DNA from: Symsagittifera roscoffensis
Taxonomy: Eukaryota; Xenacoelomorpha; Acoela; Convolutidae
Assembly: GCF_963678635.1 (NCBI RefSeq)
Contig: NC_087068.1
Location: 41,999,649 to 42,063,648 of the forward strand
DNA length: 64,000 nt
Direction of reading: 5' to 3'
The position numbers and the translations under genes were made by a program. Under the pieces are notes generated by a model, which made no database searches, was not told the origin of the DNA, and worked only from the letters and a program-made list of their open reading frames with translations. Each line of letters begins with the position of its first letter. Position 1 is the first letter of the stretch. Shown piece after piece: positions 1-12,222 of this stretch.

Positions 1-338
1 TTTTGCCTCAAAAATCGAAACAAAATAAGTGAAAATTTGATTTTTAGTTTCAATTAAGCTTGTGAAGAAAAAGAGCACATTAAGCAAAACTCAAAAAAAC
101 CAGTTTATAGAAAAAAGTTCATCTTTGTAAGCAAAAAAAAACTCCTGGAAGAAATTCAGATGTTTGTAGCATCCATAATCTCAGATAGCTGAAAAAGTGA
201 CTGGCCGATTCGACGAATAGCGGACTGAAAGGATGGATTAATAGATGAATGGCTCAATGCTTAGCGGGATGACTGGCTGAATGTATGAATCGAAAGACGA
301 TTCGATGATGGCCGATGGATGGTTGGCTTCACTTCGTC
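1..338. other. AT-rich sequence, no gene seen
   Basis: No reading frame of note. Around 200-335 the sequence becomes a loose run of GATGGATGG- and CTGAATG-like words, which looks like a decayed simple repeat. It abuts the decayed gag fragment that begins at 339. Confidence 0.5.
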
Positions 339-2232
339 TTAACCTAGGTACATTTGTCCCACCTGGTCACTGTCTGTCATAACATAGGTATTGGTGTACA
401 TGTTGAACCCATCCGCTTTGAGCATTATTTGATGTTTTCCGAAGACCTCTTCATGACGCCTATTGAGTTTCATGGTCTGAGTACCACCTGTGACCAACAG
501 AGCTGGCAAAGCCTTTGACACGGTTCCTGGTTCTCTTTGCGGCATATAATCTGCAAAAAGATCGATGTGCATCATGGAGAAATCTAACGGTTTACTCAAA
601 CTCCTGATCAAGTGATGACCAGCCACCGAGTTTATCGAATGTATTTGCTGCCCTATTTTAAATCAAACTGCTAGGTGCTTTGGTCTCTTCTACTCAGGAT
701 GCTTTAAAAGCATTAAGTTTGTCCGCATTCTCTCATTATCCAACTCCAGCTTGACCCTCCAAGTAGTCTCCGTTGTTGCCGATTCCTGTAGAACTCTTTC
801 ATTGAGTCTCTGAGTGCTGCTTGGTTATCTATCCCGAAGTTTCAGGTTCAATTCCGTTCGCTTGCTCTTTTACTGCATTCATTTTAATTGGCACCATCAC
901 ATGAAGTTTCTCCCTCTTTGCAGTTTCTGCTGCATTCTTCACGCGTGCACTCCTGATTTTGTTTTCAGTAGAGCGCCTCCTCATGTCTGGGATGATTAAT
1001 AACCGCCACTATATCCGAGAAATACGGACAGCCAGATTTAAAATGGCTTTCCAAGTTGTAAAAGAAGCACTGAGGCCCAAAATTGTAGATGAACCCTCTT
1101 TTGAAAATTTCATAATCGATTTTTGATACATTTTCATCGTCGAGGCAAAAAATGATTTCCTTCTAACCCGCTTGTATATTAGACATGCTGATACACGATG
1201 ATCCGTGGAACAGCAGTTTGCAAAAGAGTTTCTTTTGTCCATGTCAACCCTGTGATTGTACCAAATTTGTTTACCCTGACTTGCAGATCCATTGTTAAAA
1301 TTGCAATAATTGATCATGTAAAAATCGGACTTCAGAAGCAGATGTTTCTCAGTTTAGCTTCAACTTCTCTCGTGTTGGTGCATCAGTAGAGAGCGGAAGG
1401 TAATGAGTTCTGAAACTAGTTCCATGTTCAGCATCATTTATCACAATCTACGCGTTTAGAGGCTACTGCCAACTTCAATCCACTGTTAGGTTGATCTGGT
1501 TGGCTTCGAGGTCTAAGAATTTACAAGTCATCTAGGAATTGGTTTTTTGTTTCATCTTCGCGTTTTTTGTAACACTTGTCACGACCTATTGTTATCCAGA
1601 AAGTTTTTTTTGAAACATTGTTTCCCTGATAGAAATTTTTGATATCTTACAGTTTACGGCAGTTCTTTCCAAGTTGTTAGTGAGTGCGCTTCATTCCTGC
1701 CTTCCTTTGTCACCTCTATCCAAGTGTCTACAGAAATATCCGTTTCGTCCTGAGAACATCTTGACTTCTTTCAGAGTCTTTTCGACTTCTCGCTGCAATC
1801 AGTGATTCTCGATAGTCTTGTCCAGAACGTCTCGGCTTGAATGACGTTGTTATTGCTGTAGTGTCTTGATTGTACCCTGCACAGTTGTGGGTCTCAGGAC
1901 TGTAAACCATTGATTGCTATAGAATATCCCGGTTGTTAGTGTCCTTCGGATGAGCCTTTTCTCGGTTTCATGTAGCTCCCTCCTGACGAGCCTTCTCTTC
2001 CAGTTGGTTAGGCATTCCAAATTAGCCAATTGTTTGATTCGGGGACATTGCCAATTTTTGTTTCTCTGGAAGTGTTTGAGAGGGCTCTAGACAAAAAGTT
2101 ATGGGGGGGGGGGGGGTGTTTGCTAGCTGGAAAACCCTGCCTTGAGCCTGTTCTGCTGCTTCGAGGCCTGTTTCCAGAGTTCACTAGATCATCCAGTCTG
2201 TTCATTATGGTCTGAATGCGCCTATTCATCAT
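339..2232 (-). pseudogene. Decayed gag / pre-protease fragment of a Ty3/gypsy element
   Basis: Three blocks on the minus strand are collinear, with nearly equal spacing, to the giant element at the right end of the window. Block one (339-626) matches the region between zinc knuckles and protease around 62.0 kb, sharing words such as MHID, ADY and the GG(T/S) turn. Block two (about 1180-1260) carries a CX2CX4HX4C zinc knuckle next to a DMDKR motif, matching 62.7 kb. Block three (about 1700-1780) matches the capsid word VDTW-I/V-EV of 63.3 kb, and 2008-2232 resembles the Gln/Asn/Arg-rich gag N-terminus near 63.7 kb. Frameshifts and stops separate the blocks, so this is a dead fragment of a related but clearly diverged family; no pol part is present to its left. 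Confidence 0.7.
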
Positions 2233-2849
2233 GGCGTCCTGTCTACTAAGCGTTTTTCTTGCTGTTCAGCTTCACAAGTCATCCCTAAGTGTTGCTCTTG
2301 ATCCTCCATTTTATCTATGATCCTCGTCAAGGCTCCATTCACTGCTTACCCATCAGGTATCAAGGACTTTGAGAGGTATGGCGTTTTTCTCTTCGTGACA
2401 AGCAGCCTGGAATTGGTCGGGACCCGTGCCCGTCCTTGTGACTTGAAGGTTTTTCTCACTCTGCTTCCACCTGCTTCAGTGTTTTTAATGGCTGGCTGCT
2501 GAAGTCATGGTCACACTAACATGGTTGCCCGACGTAGTCTTCGCTAAGAAATCACTCGTTTTCTGTATGCCACTTCAAAGCGTATTGATCTTTCTGATTC
2601 TTTCAACTGGTCTGAGCTGCCACTTTCTGTTATCACAGTTTTTTCATTTTCATTAGTCAAACTGTCAAAGTTAAAATTTGATCTGTAATCTTGATCATCT
2701 TCCTCCTCAAAATTGGATTGTGCTGGCTGGCCGGTTTCATTGTCAGCCCCTGTTCCCACCAAGAATGGGAAAAAAATAGTCAGAGAGCCTTTTGGTCTCT
2801 CTGAGAGAAAATTAACTGTCAATTTTTGTAAGGCGCTCATTTTTGTGAA

Positions 2850-2935
2850 CGCGAAAATAATTTTTTTTAAATATACCTACAATGAACATTCAGTTAATGT
2901 GCTGCAGGCAACAGTTGATTGTTAAGTAAATTGCA
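2850..2935 (+). repeat. Direct repeat, copy 1
   Basis: About 85 bp starting with CGCGAAA and a T-rich stretch, then an AATGAACATTCAG block and a GTTGTTAA(G/A)T block. The same order recurs about 620 bp downstream at 3468-3556 with roughly 80-85 percent identity by eye. It may be a remnant of LTR ends or of a duplicated small element. Confidence 0.55.
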
Positions 2936-3467
2936 ACTCTCACTCCGTGGGCTAACTCTCACTCAAGGGTTTTCCAATTGAGACGTATGAAAGCTAGTGC
3001 TCCTTTGAAATTGCAAAGTTATGTCTTTGTTCTACAGGAGTAGTTTTTCCTGTTAGCCAACTCTGTCACCTTGGTCTCCTTGATTCTCTCTTCCTCAAAA
3101 ACTTCATCGTTAACTGGACTCTGGTACATCTCTTTTTCCAAACTTGCTGGTTTCGACTTGCCTTCGGAGAAGTTCTGGATTCTGGTTTTGACCATTTCTT
3201 CTAAAGTGTTCTTTCTTCTCCTTCTTGATTCGAGCCTCTCAGCTCCTCGCCACAAAGGTGTCGCTCATTGAGATTTTTATCTGTTTTGGTATGAATTTCC
3301 AACAGCTATCACACATTTTAGCTATCTTTGATGTGTCTAGACTCATCATCCTTATTGATCATCTAGTATCAATCACCTCTTCTTGTATTCTAATGAACGT
3401 TGCGCGATACTGAATAATAACTCTAACAAAACACGATGATTTGCTTGAATTAAAATTCCAAGTGACC

Positions 3468-3556
3468 GCGAAACTTTTTTTTCTTCTAAATTTTACCTGC
3501 AATGAACATTCAGTAAATGCGCTGTAGATAACAGTTGGTTGTTAAATCAATTGCAA
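3468..3556 (+). repeat. Direct repeat, copy 2
   Basis: Second copy of the repeat at 2850-2935; same blocks in the same order. The unique sequence enclosed by the pair shows no recognisable gene. Confidence 0.55.
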
Positions 3557-4139
3557 GCACAATTGATGATTTCAAATCGGTTTTACCAGTATCAGGGGTT
3601 GATATCAGGTTTTGAAAATGAAAAAAAAATTTTTTTTTAAACAAGGCCAAATAATGCAACTAAGTTGTTGCTTGTTTGAAAATCGATTAGTTTTCCTAAT
3701 GTTCAGTGCAGTGTTGAGGAGACAAAACTGGAGAGCTTTTTTTCCTGAAAGAAAAAGTTTTTTTTTGCACTCAACCAGTGTTTCTCTACTCATCTGCCTC
3801 AGGCTTGCTCGAGCTGGATCTACTTAATCACTCGGGAAAACCACTCCTCCAAACAAAGTTTTTTATCGAACTACCATCCGAAGATATCAATACAATGTGT
3901 TTCTTTGGTGTTCTGATAAAGATTCGCAAATCCCTGGGTCTCAGTTTGAATTGATCTTACATTAATTTACTTTTTCGTTATCTATGGACAAGTCACAAGT
4001 GCTGTCATTAGTTTTTGTGTCGTGTATGATTCGCAAACGTATTCTGATTTCCTAATAATTTTTTTTCTGAGGTGTTCGGTATGCGCATCTGCGATGCGAC
4101 GTTCCGTTTGCGTAATGAAAAGGGTTTAAATTTTATCCT

Positions 4140-7100
4140 TCCGGATCTACGCCGGAGGGCCTAATTTCCGATCCTTCCAGTTCAAGGGTCTTGGGACACG
4201 CGCGGATTTGCAAAATTAGGACCATTGCAGAGTGGTGATTTCAAGTATCTTCCGGTTTGGGACCCTTTCGGATTGGCGAATTTGAGACCCTTTCAAATGG
4301 GCGATTTTGAACTCTTACCAATTGGTGAAGTAAGGCTCTTCTTGATTTGCTAAATTATGAAACTTCCGGATTGAGAATTTTCTGAATTGGTTAAACCGGG
4401 ACACTCTATGACTGGTTGCCGTTTCCAGACCCTTCAGATTTGGTGTCCTTGAGAACCTTCCGGATTGTAACCGTTCGGGATTGACGAAATCGGGCCCTCC
4501 CAGATTGATGTTTTTGAGTTTCTTTCGCCGGATTGGGATCCTTTGGGATTGGTGAAATCGGGACCCCTCCAGATTGGCGAAATTGAGACCTTACCAAGTT
4601 GACGAAGTCAGCATTTTCCGGGCTGGCGAAATCGGGACTCTTCCGGATTGGCCTACAAACCGTGACCCTTCCGGGTTGGCGTTTTTGAGACACTTCCTGA
4701 TTGGGAAATTTCCGGCTTGGCGAAATCGTTTCTGGCGTCCTTCTGGATTGGGACTCTTCTTGATTTCTGGAACAGATACTTTTCCGGACTGGCGAAACCA
4801 GAAACTACCTAGATTGGCGTTTTCGAGACTCCTCAAGATCGGGAACTTGTGGTTTGCCGTTTTCAGACCTTTCAGAACTGTCGTTTCTGAGAAAGTTCCG
4901 GATTTTAACCATTCGGGATTGGCAAAATCGGGATATATCCGGATAAGTTAAACAGGGACGCTTCCGAAATGACGAATTAGTTACCCCTCAAGATTGGATT
5001 TTTTGAGATTTGTCCGGATTCGGAAAACTACCGGGTTAGTGGAATCGGGCCCTCCTGGATTGGCGTTTTTGAGACTTTTTCGTGGGATTGGATCTTTTCC
5101 TGAATGGCGAAATTGGGACACTTCCTGGTTGGTGAAATTGGGATCCTTCCGGATTGGCGAAGTCGAGACACTTCTGACGTAGTTTTTTATACAGTTCGGG
5201 ATTGTTGCCCTTCATGATTGGCCTAAATACAACCCATCCGGTTTGGTGAAACAGTCACTTCCCAAATTTGTGAATTCAAGACCCTACGACCTATCCCTTG
5301 ACTATTTTGACAAACTTCCGGATCGGGATCCTTCTGGACTGTCGAAGTAGCAATCTTTCCGGTTTGGCGTTTTATAGCACTTCCAAAGTGGCGTTTTTGA
5401 GACTCCTCCGTATTGACTATTTTGACAAACTTCCGGATTGGGATCCTTCTGGATTGTCGAATTTGCAATCCTTCTGGTTTCGAGTTTTAAAACACTTCCG
5501 ATGTGGCGATTTTGAGACCCCTCCGAATTGGGTCTCATCCGTATTGGTGAAATAAGAACCCTTCCACATTGGCAAAACTGGGACCCTGCCAGGTTGACAA
5601 AATTTGCAGCAATCCGGGTTGGCGAAATCGGTACCCTTCCGGATTGAGCTAATCGTGATCCTGCCGGATTAGAGTTTTTGATTCTTTTGCGGATTTGTGT
5701 TTTCGAGATACTCCGGATTGGGAGTTTTCCGGATTGCCCAAACCGGGACTCTCTCGCGATGCCGTTTTGAGACCTTTCCCAATTGGCATTTTTGAGACCC
5801 TTCCGGATTGAGAACCTTTCAAACTGCTAAAATAGGTGATCCTTCCAATTATCGTTTTCGGAGACCATTTCAGATTGGTGAAATCGGAACCATTCAGAAA
5901 TTTTGAATTCGTAACCCTTCTGGGTTGAAGTTTTAGAGATCCTGTACAATAGGGACCTTTACAGATTGGCAAAATTGGGACCCTGTTAGGTTGGCAAAAT
6001 TTGGAGCCTTCCGGATTGAGTCAATCATGATCCTTCCGAATTGGAGTTGGTTTTTGAGACTCCTCCCGATAGGCGTTTTCGAGATACTCCCGGATTGGGA
6101 GTTTTCCGGATTGACGAAATCGGTACACTCTTGGGTGGCAGTTTTGAGACGCTTCCGAACTGGCGTTTATGAGACGCAATCGGATTGTGAACCTTCCAGA
6201 CTCCTAAAAAAGGGAATCATTCCCAATTATCGTTTTCGCAGACCCTTTCATATCGGCGAAGTCGGAACCATTCAGAAATTTTGAATTCATAATCCTTCCG
6301 GGTTGAAGTTTTTGAGATCCTCTCCTATAGAGACCCTTCCATAATAGCGAAATTGGGAATCTGCCAGGTTGGCAAAATCTGGAGCCTTCCGGGTTGGCGA
6401 AATCGCTTCCCTTCCGGATTGAGCTAATCGTCATCTTTCCGGATTGGAGTTTTGGAGACTCTTCCGGATTGGCGTTTTTGAGATACTTCAGGATTGGAAA
6501 ATTTGAAATCCTCTCCAATGGGGACCTTTTCAGATTGCCATTCGGGAGATTTCCAGTTTGACAAAATCGGGATCCTTCCGGGTTGACCCAAACGTGATTC
6601 TTCTAGATTGGAATTTTTGGGACTCTTCCGGATTGGTGAAACAGGCACTTGGCGTTTCAATAATTTTTCTGGATTGAAACCTTTCCAGATAGGCGAAATC
6701 GGGATTCTTTCCGATTGGCGTTTTTGAGAATCTTCTGGGTTGATGTTTTTGAGACACTTCCGAATCGGGACCCTTCTGAATTGGCGAATAATCAATCTTT
6801 CCGGCTTGGCGTTTTAAAACCTATCCGAATTGGCGTTTTTGCGACCCATCCAAATTGGGGCCCTTAAGGGATTGGTGAAATCGGAACTCTTCCAAGCGGA
6901 CAAAATTAAGACCTTTACAGGTCGTCAAATTCGGGAAACATCCGGGTTGCCAAAATCGGGAACCTTCTGGATTGATCTAAGCGTCATCCTTCCGGATTGG
7001 AGTTTTTGAGATTCTTCCGGATTGGCGTCTTTGAGACACTTCCGGATTGGCTACACTCCGAACTGCGAAAGCGGGAGTTCTCGGGTTGCCGTTTTGAGAC

Positions 7101-7650
7101 CGTTCAAAATTGGCGTTTTTGAGATCCTTCCGGCTGGGAACCTTCCAGACTGCTAAATTAGTGGATCAATCCCAATTATTGTTTTCGGAGACCCTTTCAA
7201 ATTGCCAAAATCGGAACAGTTCAGAAATGGCGAAATTGTAATCGTTTTGGGTTGACGTTTTTGAGATCCTTCCATTTGGCAAAATTGTGAATCTTCTGGA
7301 TATTTTTGAGGTCCTATTGGATTGGAACTCTTCCTGATTGGAACTTCTCCTGAAACAGGGTTTTTCCCGACTGGAAAATTCGGGAATTATCCAGATTGGC
7401 GTTTTTGAGACTCTTTCAGATTGAACCTTTCTGGATTGGCGGAAATGGGCATTCTCGGGTTGCCGTTTTGAGACTCTTCAGAATTAGTTTTTTTGAATTC
7501 CTCTCGGATTTGGACCCTTCCGTATGGGCCGTTTTGATACTCTTCCGAATTGGCGAAATCAGGACACTTCTGAAATTTTTTCTGACACCCTTCCGGAATT
7601 TTGACACCCTTTGGGTTTTTTGGCACCCTTTTTGACACTCTTCCTTTTTG
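4140..7650. repeat. Degenerate minisatellite of about 25-27 bp units
   Basis: The stretch is built from variants of a unit containing CTTCCGGATTGG followed either by CGAAATCGGGAC or by CGTTTTTGAGAC, repeated well over a hundred times with point changes and half units of about 16 bp. A longer period of roughly 375 bp is also visible: the words ATTGAGCTAATCG and GAACCATTCAGAAATTTTG recur in the same order around 5640/5890, 6010/6265 and, more weakly, 6965/7210. Both strands contain stop-free frames of 60-125 codons, a by-product of a near-multiple-of-three unit poor in stop codons rather than genes. Edges are gradual. Confidence 0.85.
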
Positions 7651-8139
7651 ACGCATAGTTTGCGTTGTTCACCAAATGGGAGATGTCTAGAAGCAAAAAT
7701 TTTTACCGTTCAATTGTTTAATTCCACGTTCCCTAACATTTCATTTTTATAAATATCCGAAATTGCGTTAGTTAGCTAATCCAACCTTTTTCGAGGAATC
7801 TAAAGTCTTTGCAAAACATTTTTGCGTTGACCGGAAAGAGTATACACTCGAACCAGTTTTTGAATTTAATTCTTTCAAATTTTTTTTTGATGCGTTAAAT
7901 TCTCAAACATTTGTTTGCATGGTAAAACAAACGAACGGCATCGGTTCGATGATTCTAGATTTATAATATGAAACATAATTCGTTTTCTTTTAAAAATTCT
8001 CTGCGTATATAAAACTTGCCAATATTTCTCAAGCCAGTAAAATTATGAGTCTAATCTTTGAATGCCTACATTATTCTAGCTGATTGCACAAAAAACAAGG
8101 AAAAGCGTTTCGGCAAAAAAAAATGTGTGAGAAAACAAT
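7651..8139. other. AT-rich sequence, no gene seen
   Basis: No coding frame, repeat or RNA gene recognised between the minisatellite and the first array unit. Confidence 0.5.
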
Positions 8140-8967
8140 GCAATTTGGACCCTCAAGGAACGACTAAATTATTAATCAGACGCTGAATTACTCAGGAAGT
8201 CAGCGTCTTATATCGATGTAGAAAATGAATACATCCTAAAAACTTTGTTGTCCGATTAGCATTTTTTAAAAGATTTTTTTTGATCAAACAATCGGTTGTT
8301 AAAGGGTGGTCTTAGCGGGGGTTGAGCGTAATAAAAAAATATAAAATAAGTAAACGTCTTGATAGGTTTTTTCATAAAAGTTTTTTAAAAAAAACCTTGG
8401 CTGACGACTGTATTAACAATCAATGATTATCGATTTTTGTTGTTCATGATACTTTTTTTGCTCTTCCTCGCAAGTCTTGATAGGGCCTTTTCTTCAATCA
8501 CTCCACCCTTCCGGATCGATTGAAAGTAAGCATCAATTTGTCTAAGCACTCAAATTAAAACTTTTACAAGTATAAAAAAGATCACTTCAGTTGATCGTTA
8601 TAATCAGGTTTAAAATAAATTATAATATCGAATCTTTTGAAGCATGAACATTGGAACGCATCTTGTGTGCAAAGGTATGACTTATTTTTAGTTTTTTGGT
8701 TTTTTCTTAATTTTTGGTGTTTTCATGGTTATGCTGCTGGTATTGTAAAAGTTTTAAAATGTTTTTTATTTCAATTCCCAATAATTATTTGTGTTTGTTT
8801 CTATACCGCTCAAGTAACAGCTGGTCCACCTATCCTCCACGCCCCTTATGCGGGATTTTTCCTTCCTAACCAGGTAGAAAATAAATCAGTAAAACTGGAA
8901 GGCTTTTGCACTTTGGCCAACCCCTATGGCTGGCGTTTGGACCCTTAGGGAACGACTAAACTGTTAA

Positions 8968-8998
8968 AGACGCTGAATTACTCACGAAGTCAGCGTCT
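8968..8998. other. Conserved stem-loop of the array unit (representative copy)
   Basis: AGACGCTGA and TCAGCGTCT form a perfect 9-bp stem around a 13-nt loop (ATTACTCACGAAG). The hairpin follows the last putative exon block in every unit, so it could be an RNA 3'-end or processing structure. One copy (16578) has two mismatches and another (9920) has one. I see no clear compensatory pair, so selection on the structure is not proven. It does not match the histone 3' stem-loop. Confidence 0.6.
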
Positions 8999-11900
8999 TA
9001 TATCGATGTAGAAATTGATACATCCTAAAAACTTTTTTTGTCCAATTAGCATTTTTCAAAAGATTTTTTTGATCAAACAATCGGTTGTTAAAGGGTGGTC
9101 TTAGCGGGGGTTGAGCGTAATAAAAAAAATTTAAATGAATAAAGATACTCATAAATTGCCATTTCGAATGCTTAGCTCGAAAATTTGCAACTCAGTAGGA
9201 GGTAACTTTATTGCAGTCACTGTTGGGCCCCTCGCTATCTGATGTCATACTTGCTGTACCCAAATTGATGCAAAAAGATCAACAAAACCCAGCTTACTAC
9301 TCCTCGCACGTCTTTATAGGTTATTTCTATAAAAGTTTTCAAAAAACACCTGGCTGACGACTGTAATAACAATCAATGGCTATCGATTTTGTTGTTTATG
9401 ATACTTTTTTTGCTCTTCCTCGCAAGTCTTGATAGGGCCTTTTCTTCAATCACTCTACCCTTCCGGATTGATTGAAAGTAAGCATCAACTTGTCTAAGCA
9501 CTCAGATAAAACTTTTACAAGTTTAAAAAAGACCACTTCAGTTGATCGTTATAATCAGGTTTAAAGTAAATTATAATATCGAATCTTTTGTAGCATGAAA
9601 TTTAGAACGCATCTTGTGTGCGAAGGTATGACTGATTTTTACAGTTTTTTGGTTTTTTTCTGAATTTTTGGTGTTTCATGGTTATGCTGCTGGTTTTGTA
9701 ATAGTTTCAAAATGTTTTTTTTTTCAATTCCCAATAATTATTTGTTTTTGGTTCTATACCGCTCAAGTAACAGCGGGTCCACCTATCCTCCACCCCCCTT
9801 ATGCGGGAGTTTTCCTTCCTAACCAGTTAAAAAAAAAATCAGTAAAACTGGAAGGCTTTTGCATTTTGGCCAACCCCTATGGCTGGCGTTTGGACTCTTA
9901 AGGAACGACTAAACTGTTAAAGACACTGAATTACTCACGAATTCAGCGTCTTATATCGATGTCGAAAATTGATACATCCTAAAAATTTTGTTGTTCAATT
10001 AGAACTTTTTAAAAGATTTTTTTTTGATCAAACAATCGGTTGTTAAAGGGTGGTCTTAGCGGGGATTGAGCGTAATAAAAAAAATAAAATATGTAAAGAT
10101 ACTCATAAATTGCCAATTAAAATGCTTAGCTCGAAAGTTTGCAACTCAGTGAGAGGTAACTTCAGTGCAGTCACTGTTGGGCCCCTCTCTATCTGAAATC
10201 ATACTTTCTGTACCCAAATTGATGCAAAAAAGATCAACAAAACCCAGCTTACTCCTCCTCGCACGTTTTGATAGGTTTTTTCCATAAAAGGTTTTAAAAA
10301 AAACCTGGCTGACGACTGTATTAACAATCAATGGCTATCGATTTTTGTTTTTCATGATACTTTTTTTTGCTCTTCCTCGCAAGTCTTGATAGGGCCTTTT
10401 CTTCAATCACTCTACCCTTCTTGATTGATTGAAACTAAACATTAACTTGTCTAAGCACTCAAATAAAACTTTTACAAGTATAAAAGAGACCACTTCAAGT
10501 GATCGTTATAATGAGGCTTAATTTAAATTATAATATCGAAAATTTTGAAGCATGAACATTGGAACGCATTTTGTGTGCGAACGTATGACTAACTTTTACA
10601 GTTTTTTGGTTTTTTCTTAATTTTTGGTGTTTTCATGGTTATGCTGCTGCTTTTGTAATAGTTTTAAAATGTCTTTTCTTTCAATTCCCAATAATTATTT
10701 GTTTTTGGCTCAAGTAACAGCGGGTCCACCTATCCTTCACCCCCATTATGCGGGAATTTCCCTTCCTAACCAGGTAAAAAACAAATCAGTAAAACTGAAA
10801 GGCTTTTGCATTTTGGCCAACACCTATGGCTGGCGTTTGGACTCTTAAGGAATGACTAAACTATAAAAGACGCTGAATTACTCACAAAGTCAGCGTCTTA
10901 TATCGATGTAGAAAATTGATTCATCCACAAAACTTTGTTGTCCAATTAGCAATTTTTAAAAGATTTTTTTGATCAAACAATCGGTTTTTAAAGGGTGGTC
11001 TTAGCGGGGGTTGAGCGTGATAAAACAATAAGTAAAGATACTCATAAACTGCCAATTCGAATGCTTAGCTCGGAAATTTGCAACTCAGTGAGAGGTAACT
11101 TCAGTGCAGTCACTGTTGGGCCCCTCACTATCTGATGTCATACTTGCTGTACCCAAATTGATGCAAAAACGGTCAACAAAACCCAGCCTACTCTTCCTCG
11201 CACGTCTTGATAGGTTATTTCCATAAAAGTTTTTTAAAAAAACCTGGCTGACGACTGTATTAACAATCAATGGCTATCGATTTTTGTTGTTCATGATACT
11301 TTTTTTGCTCTTCCTCGCATGTCTTGATAGGGCCTTTTCTTCAACCACTCTACCCTTCCGGATTGATTGAAAGTAAGCATCAACTTGTCTAAGCACTCAG
11401 ATAAAACTTTTACAAGTTTAAAAAAGACCACTTCAGTTGATCGTTATAATCAGGTTTAAAGTAAATTATAATATCGAATCTTTTGTAGCATGAAATTTAG
11501 AACGCATCTTGTGTGCGAAGGTAAGACTGATTTTTACAGTTTTTTGGTTTTTTCTGAATTTTTGGTGTTTCATGGTTATGCTGCTGGTTTTGTAATAGTT
11601 TCAAAATGTTTTTTCTTTCAATTCCCAATAATTATTTGTTTTTGGTTCTATACCGCTCAAGTAACAGCGGGTCCACCTATCCTCCACCCCCCTTATGCGG
11701 GAGTTTTCCTTCCTAACCAGTTAAAAAAAATCAGTAAGACTGGAAGGCTTTTGCATTTTGGCCAACCCCTATGGCTGGCGTTTGGACTCTTAAGGAACGA
11801 CTAAACTGTTAAAGACGCTGAATTACTCACGAATTCAGCGTCTTATATCGATGTAGAAAATTGATACATCCTAAAAATTTTGTTGTTCAATTAGAACTTT

Positions 11901-12036
11901 TTAAAAGATTTTTTTTGATCAAACAATTGGTTGTTAAAGGGTGGTCTTAGCGGGGATTGAGCGTAATAAAAAAAATAAAATATGTAAAGATACTCATAAA
12001 TTGCCAATTAAAATGCTTAGCTCGAAAGTTTGCAAC

Positions 12037-12222
12037 TCAGTGAGAGGTAACTTCAGTGCAGTCACTGTTGGGCCCCTCTCTATCTGAAATCATACTTTCT
12101 GTACCCAAATTGATGCAAAAAAGATCAACAAAACCCAGCTTACTCCTCCTCGCACGTTTTGATAGGTTTTTTCCATAAAAGTTTTTTAAAAAAACCTGGC
12201 TGACGACTGTATTAACAATCAA
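12037..12222 (-). CDS. Recurrent 61-codon minus-strand frame in array units (doubtful gene)
   Basis: A frame starting MIVNTVVSQVF and ending TEVTSH is open in seven of the full-length units (10146-10331, 11085-11270, 12037-12222, 12977-13162, 14879-15061 with a changed start, 15841-16026, and 27160-27345). It is absent or broken in others (about 9.2 and 13.9 kb) and deleted in the first and last units. It has a basic middle (RRARRSKLG) and no recognised domain, signal peptide or membrane segment. Persistence could merely reflect the shared ancestry of the repeat. I list it because the start and stop positions are held across diverged copies. Confidence 0.15.
   Translation of the reverse strand: MIVNTVVSQVFLKNFYGKNLSKRARRSKLGFVDLFCINLGTESMISDREGPNSDCTEVTSH

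Larger units (their letters stand above)
2233..4139. other. Unassigned sequence between gag fragment and minisatellite
   Basis: Only short, compositionally biased frames are seen: an acidic one on the minus strand at 2544-2840 and a Lys/Glu-rich one at 3019-3255. These could be remains of the 5' part of the same element, but I see no diagnostic motif. A pair of direct repeats (2850-2935 and 3468-3556) lies inside. A run of 13 G begins near 2102, just outside the interval. Confidence 0.4.

Noticed and set aside
800-875. tRNA gene (GGTTCAATTCC resembles a B box near 845)
   Set aside because: No matching A box upstream and no T-stem or acceptor pairing.
3605-3827. Complementary ORFs on both strands near 3.7 kb
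   Set aside because: Driven by A/T runs; no recognisable protein features.
4406-7656. Many 60-125 codon ORFs on both strands
   Set aside because: All lie in the minisatellite and repeat a 25-27 bp unit; they are compositional by-products.
8968-8998. Histone-type 3' stem-loop or bacterial terminator
   Set aside because: Stem length, loop size and sequence do not fit the histone element, and the context is eukaryotic.
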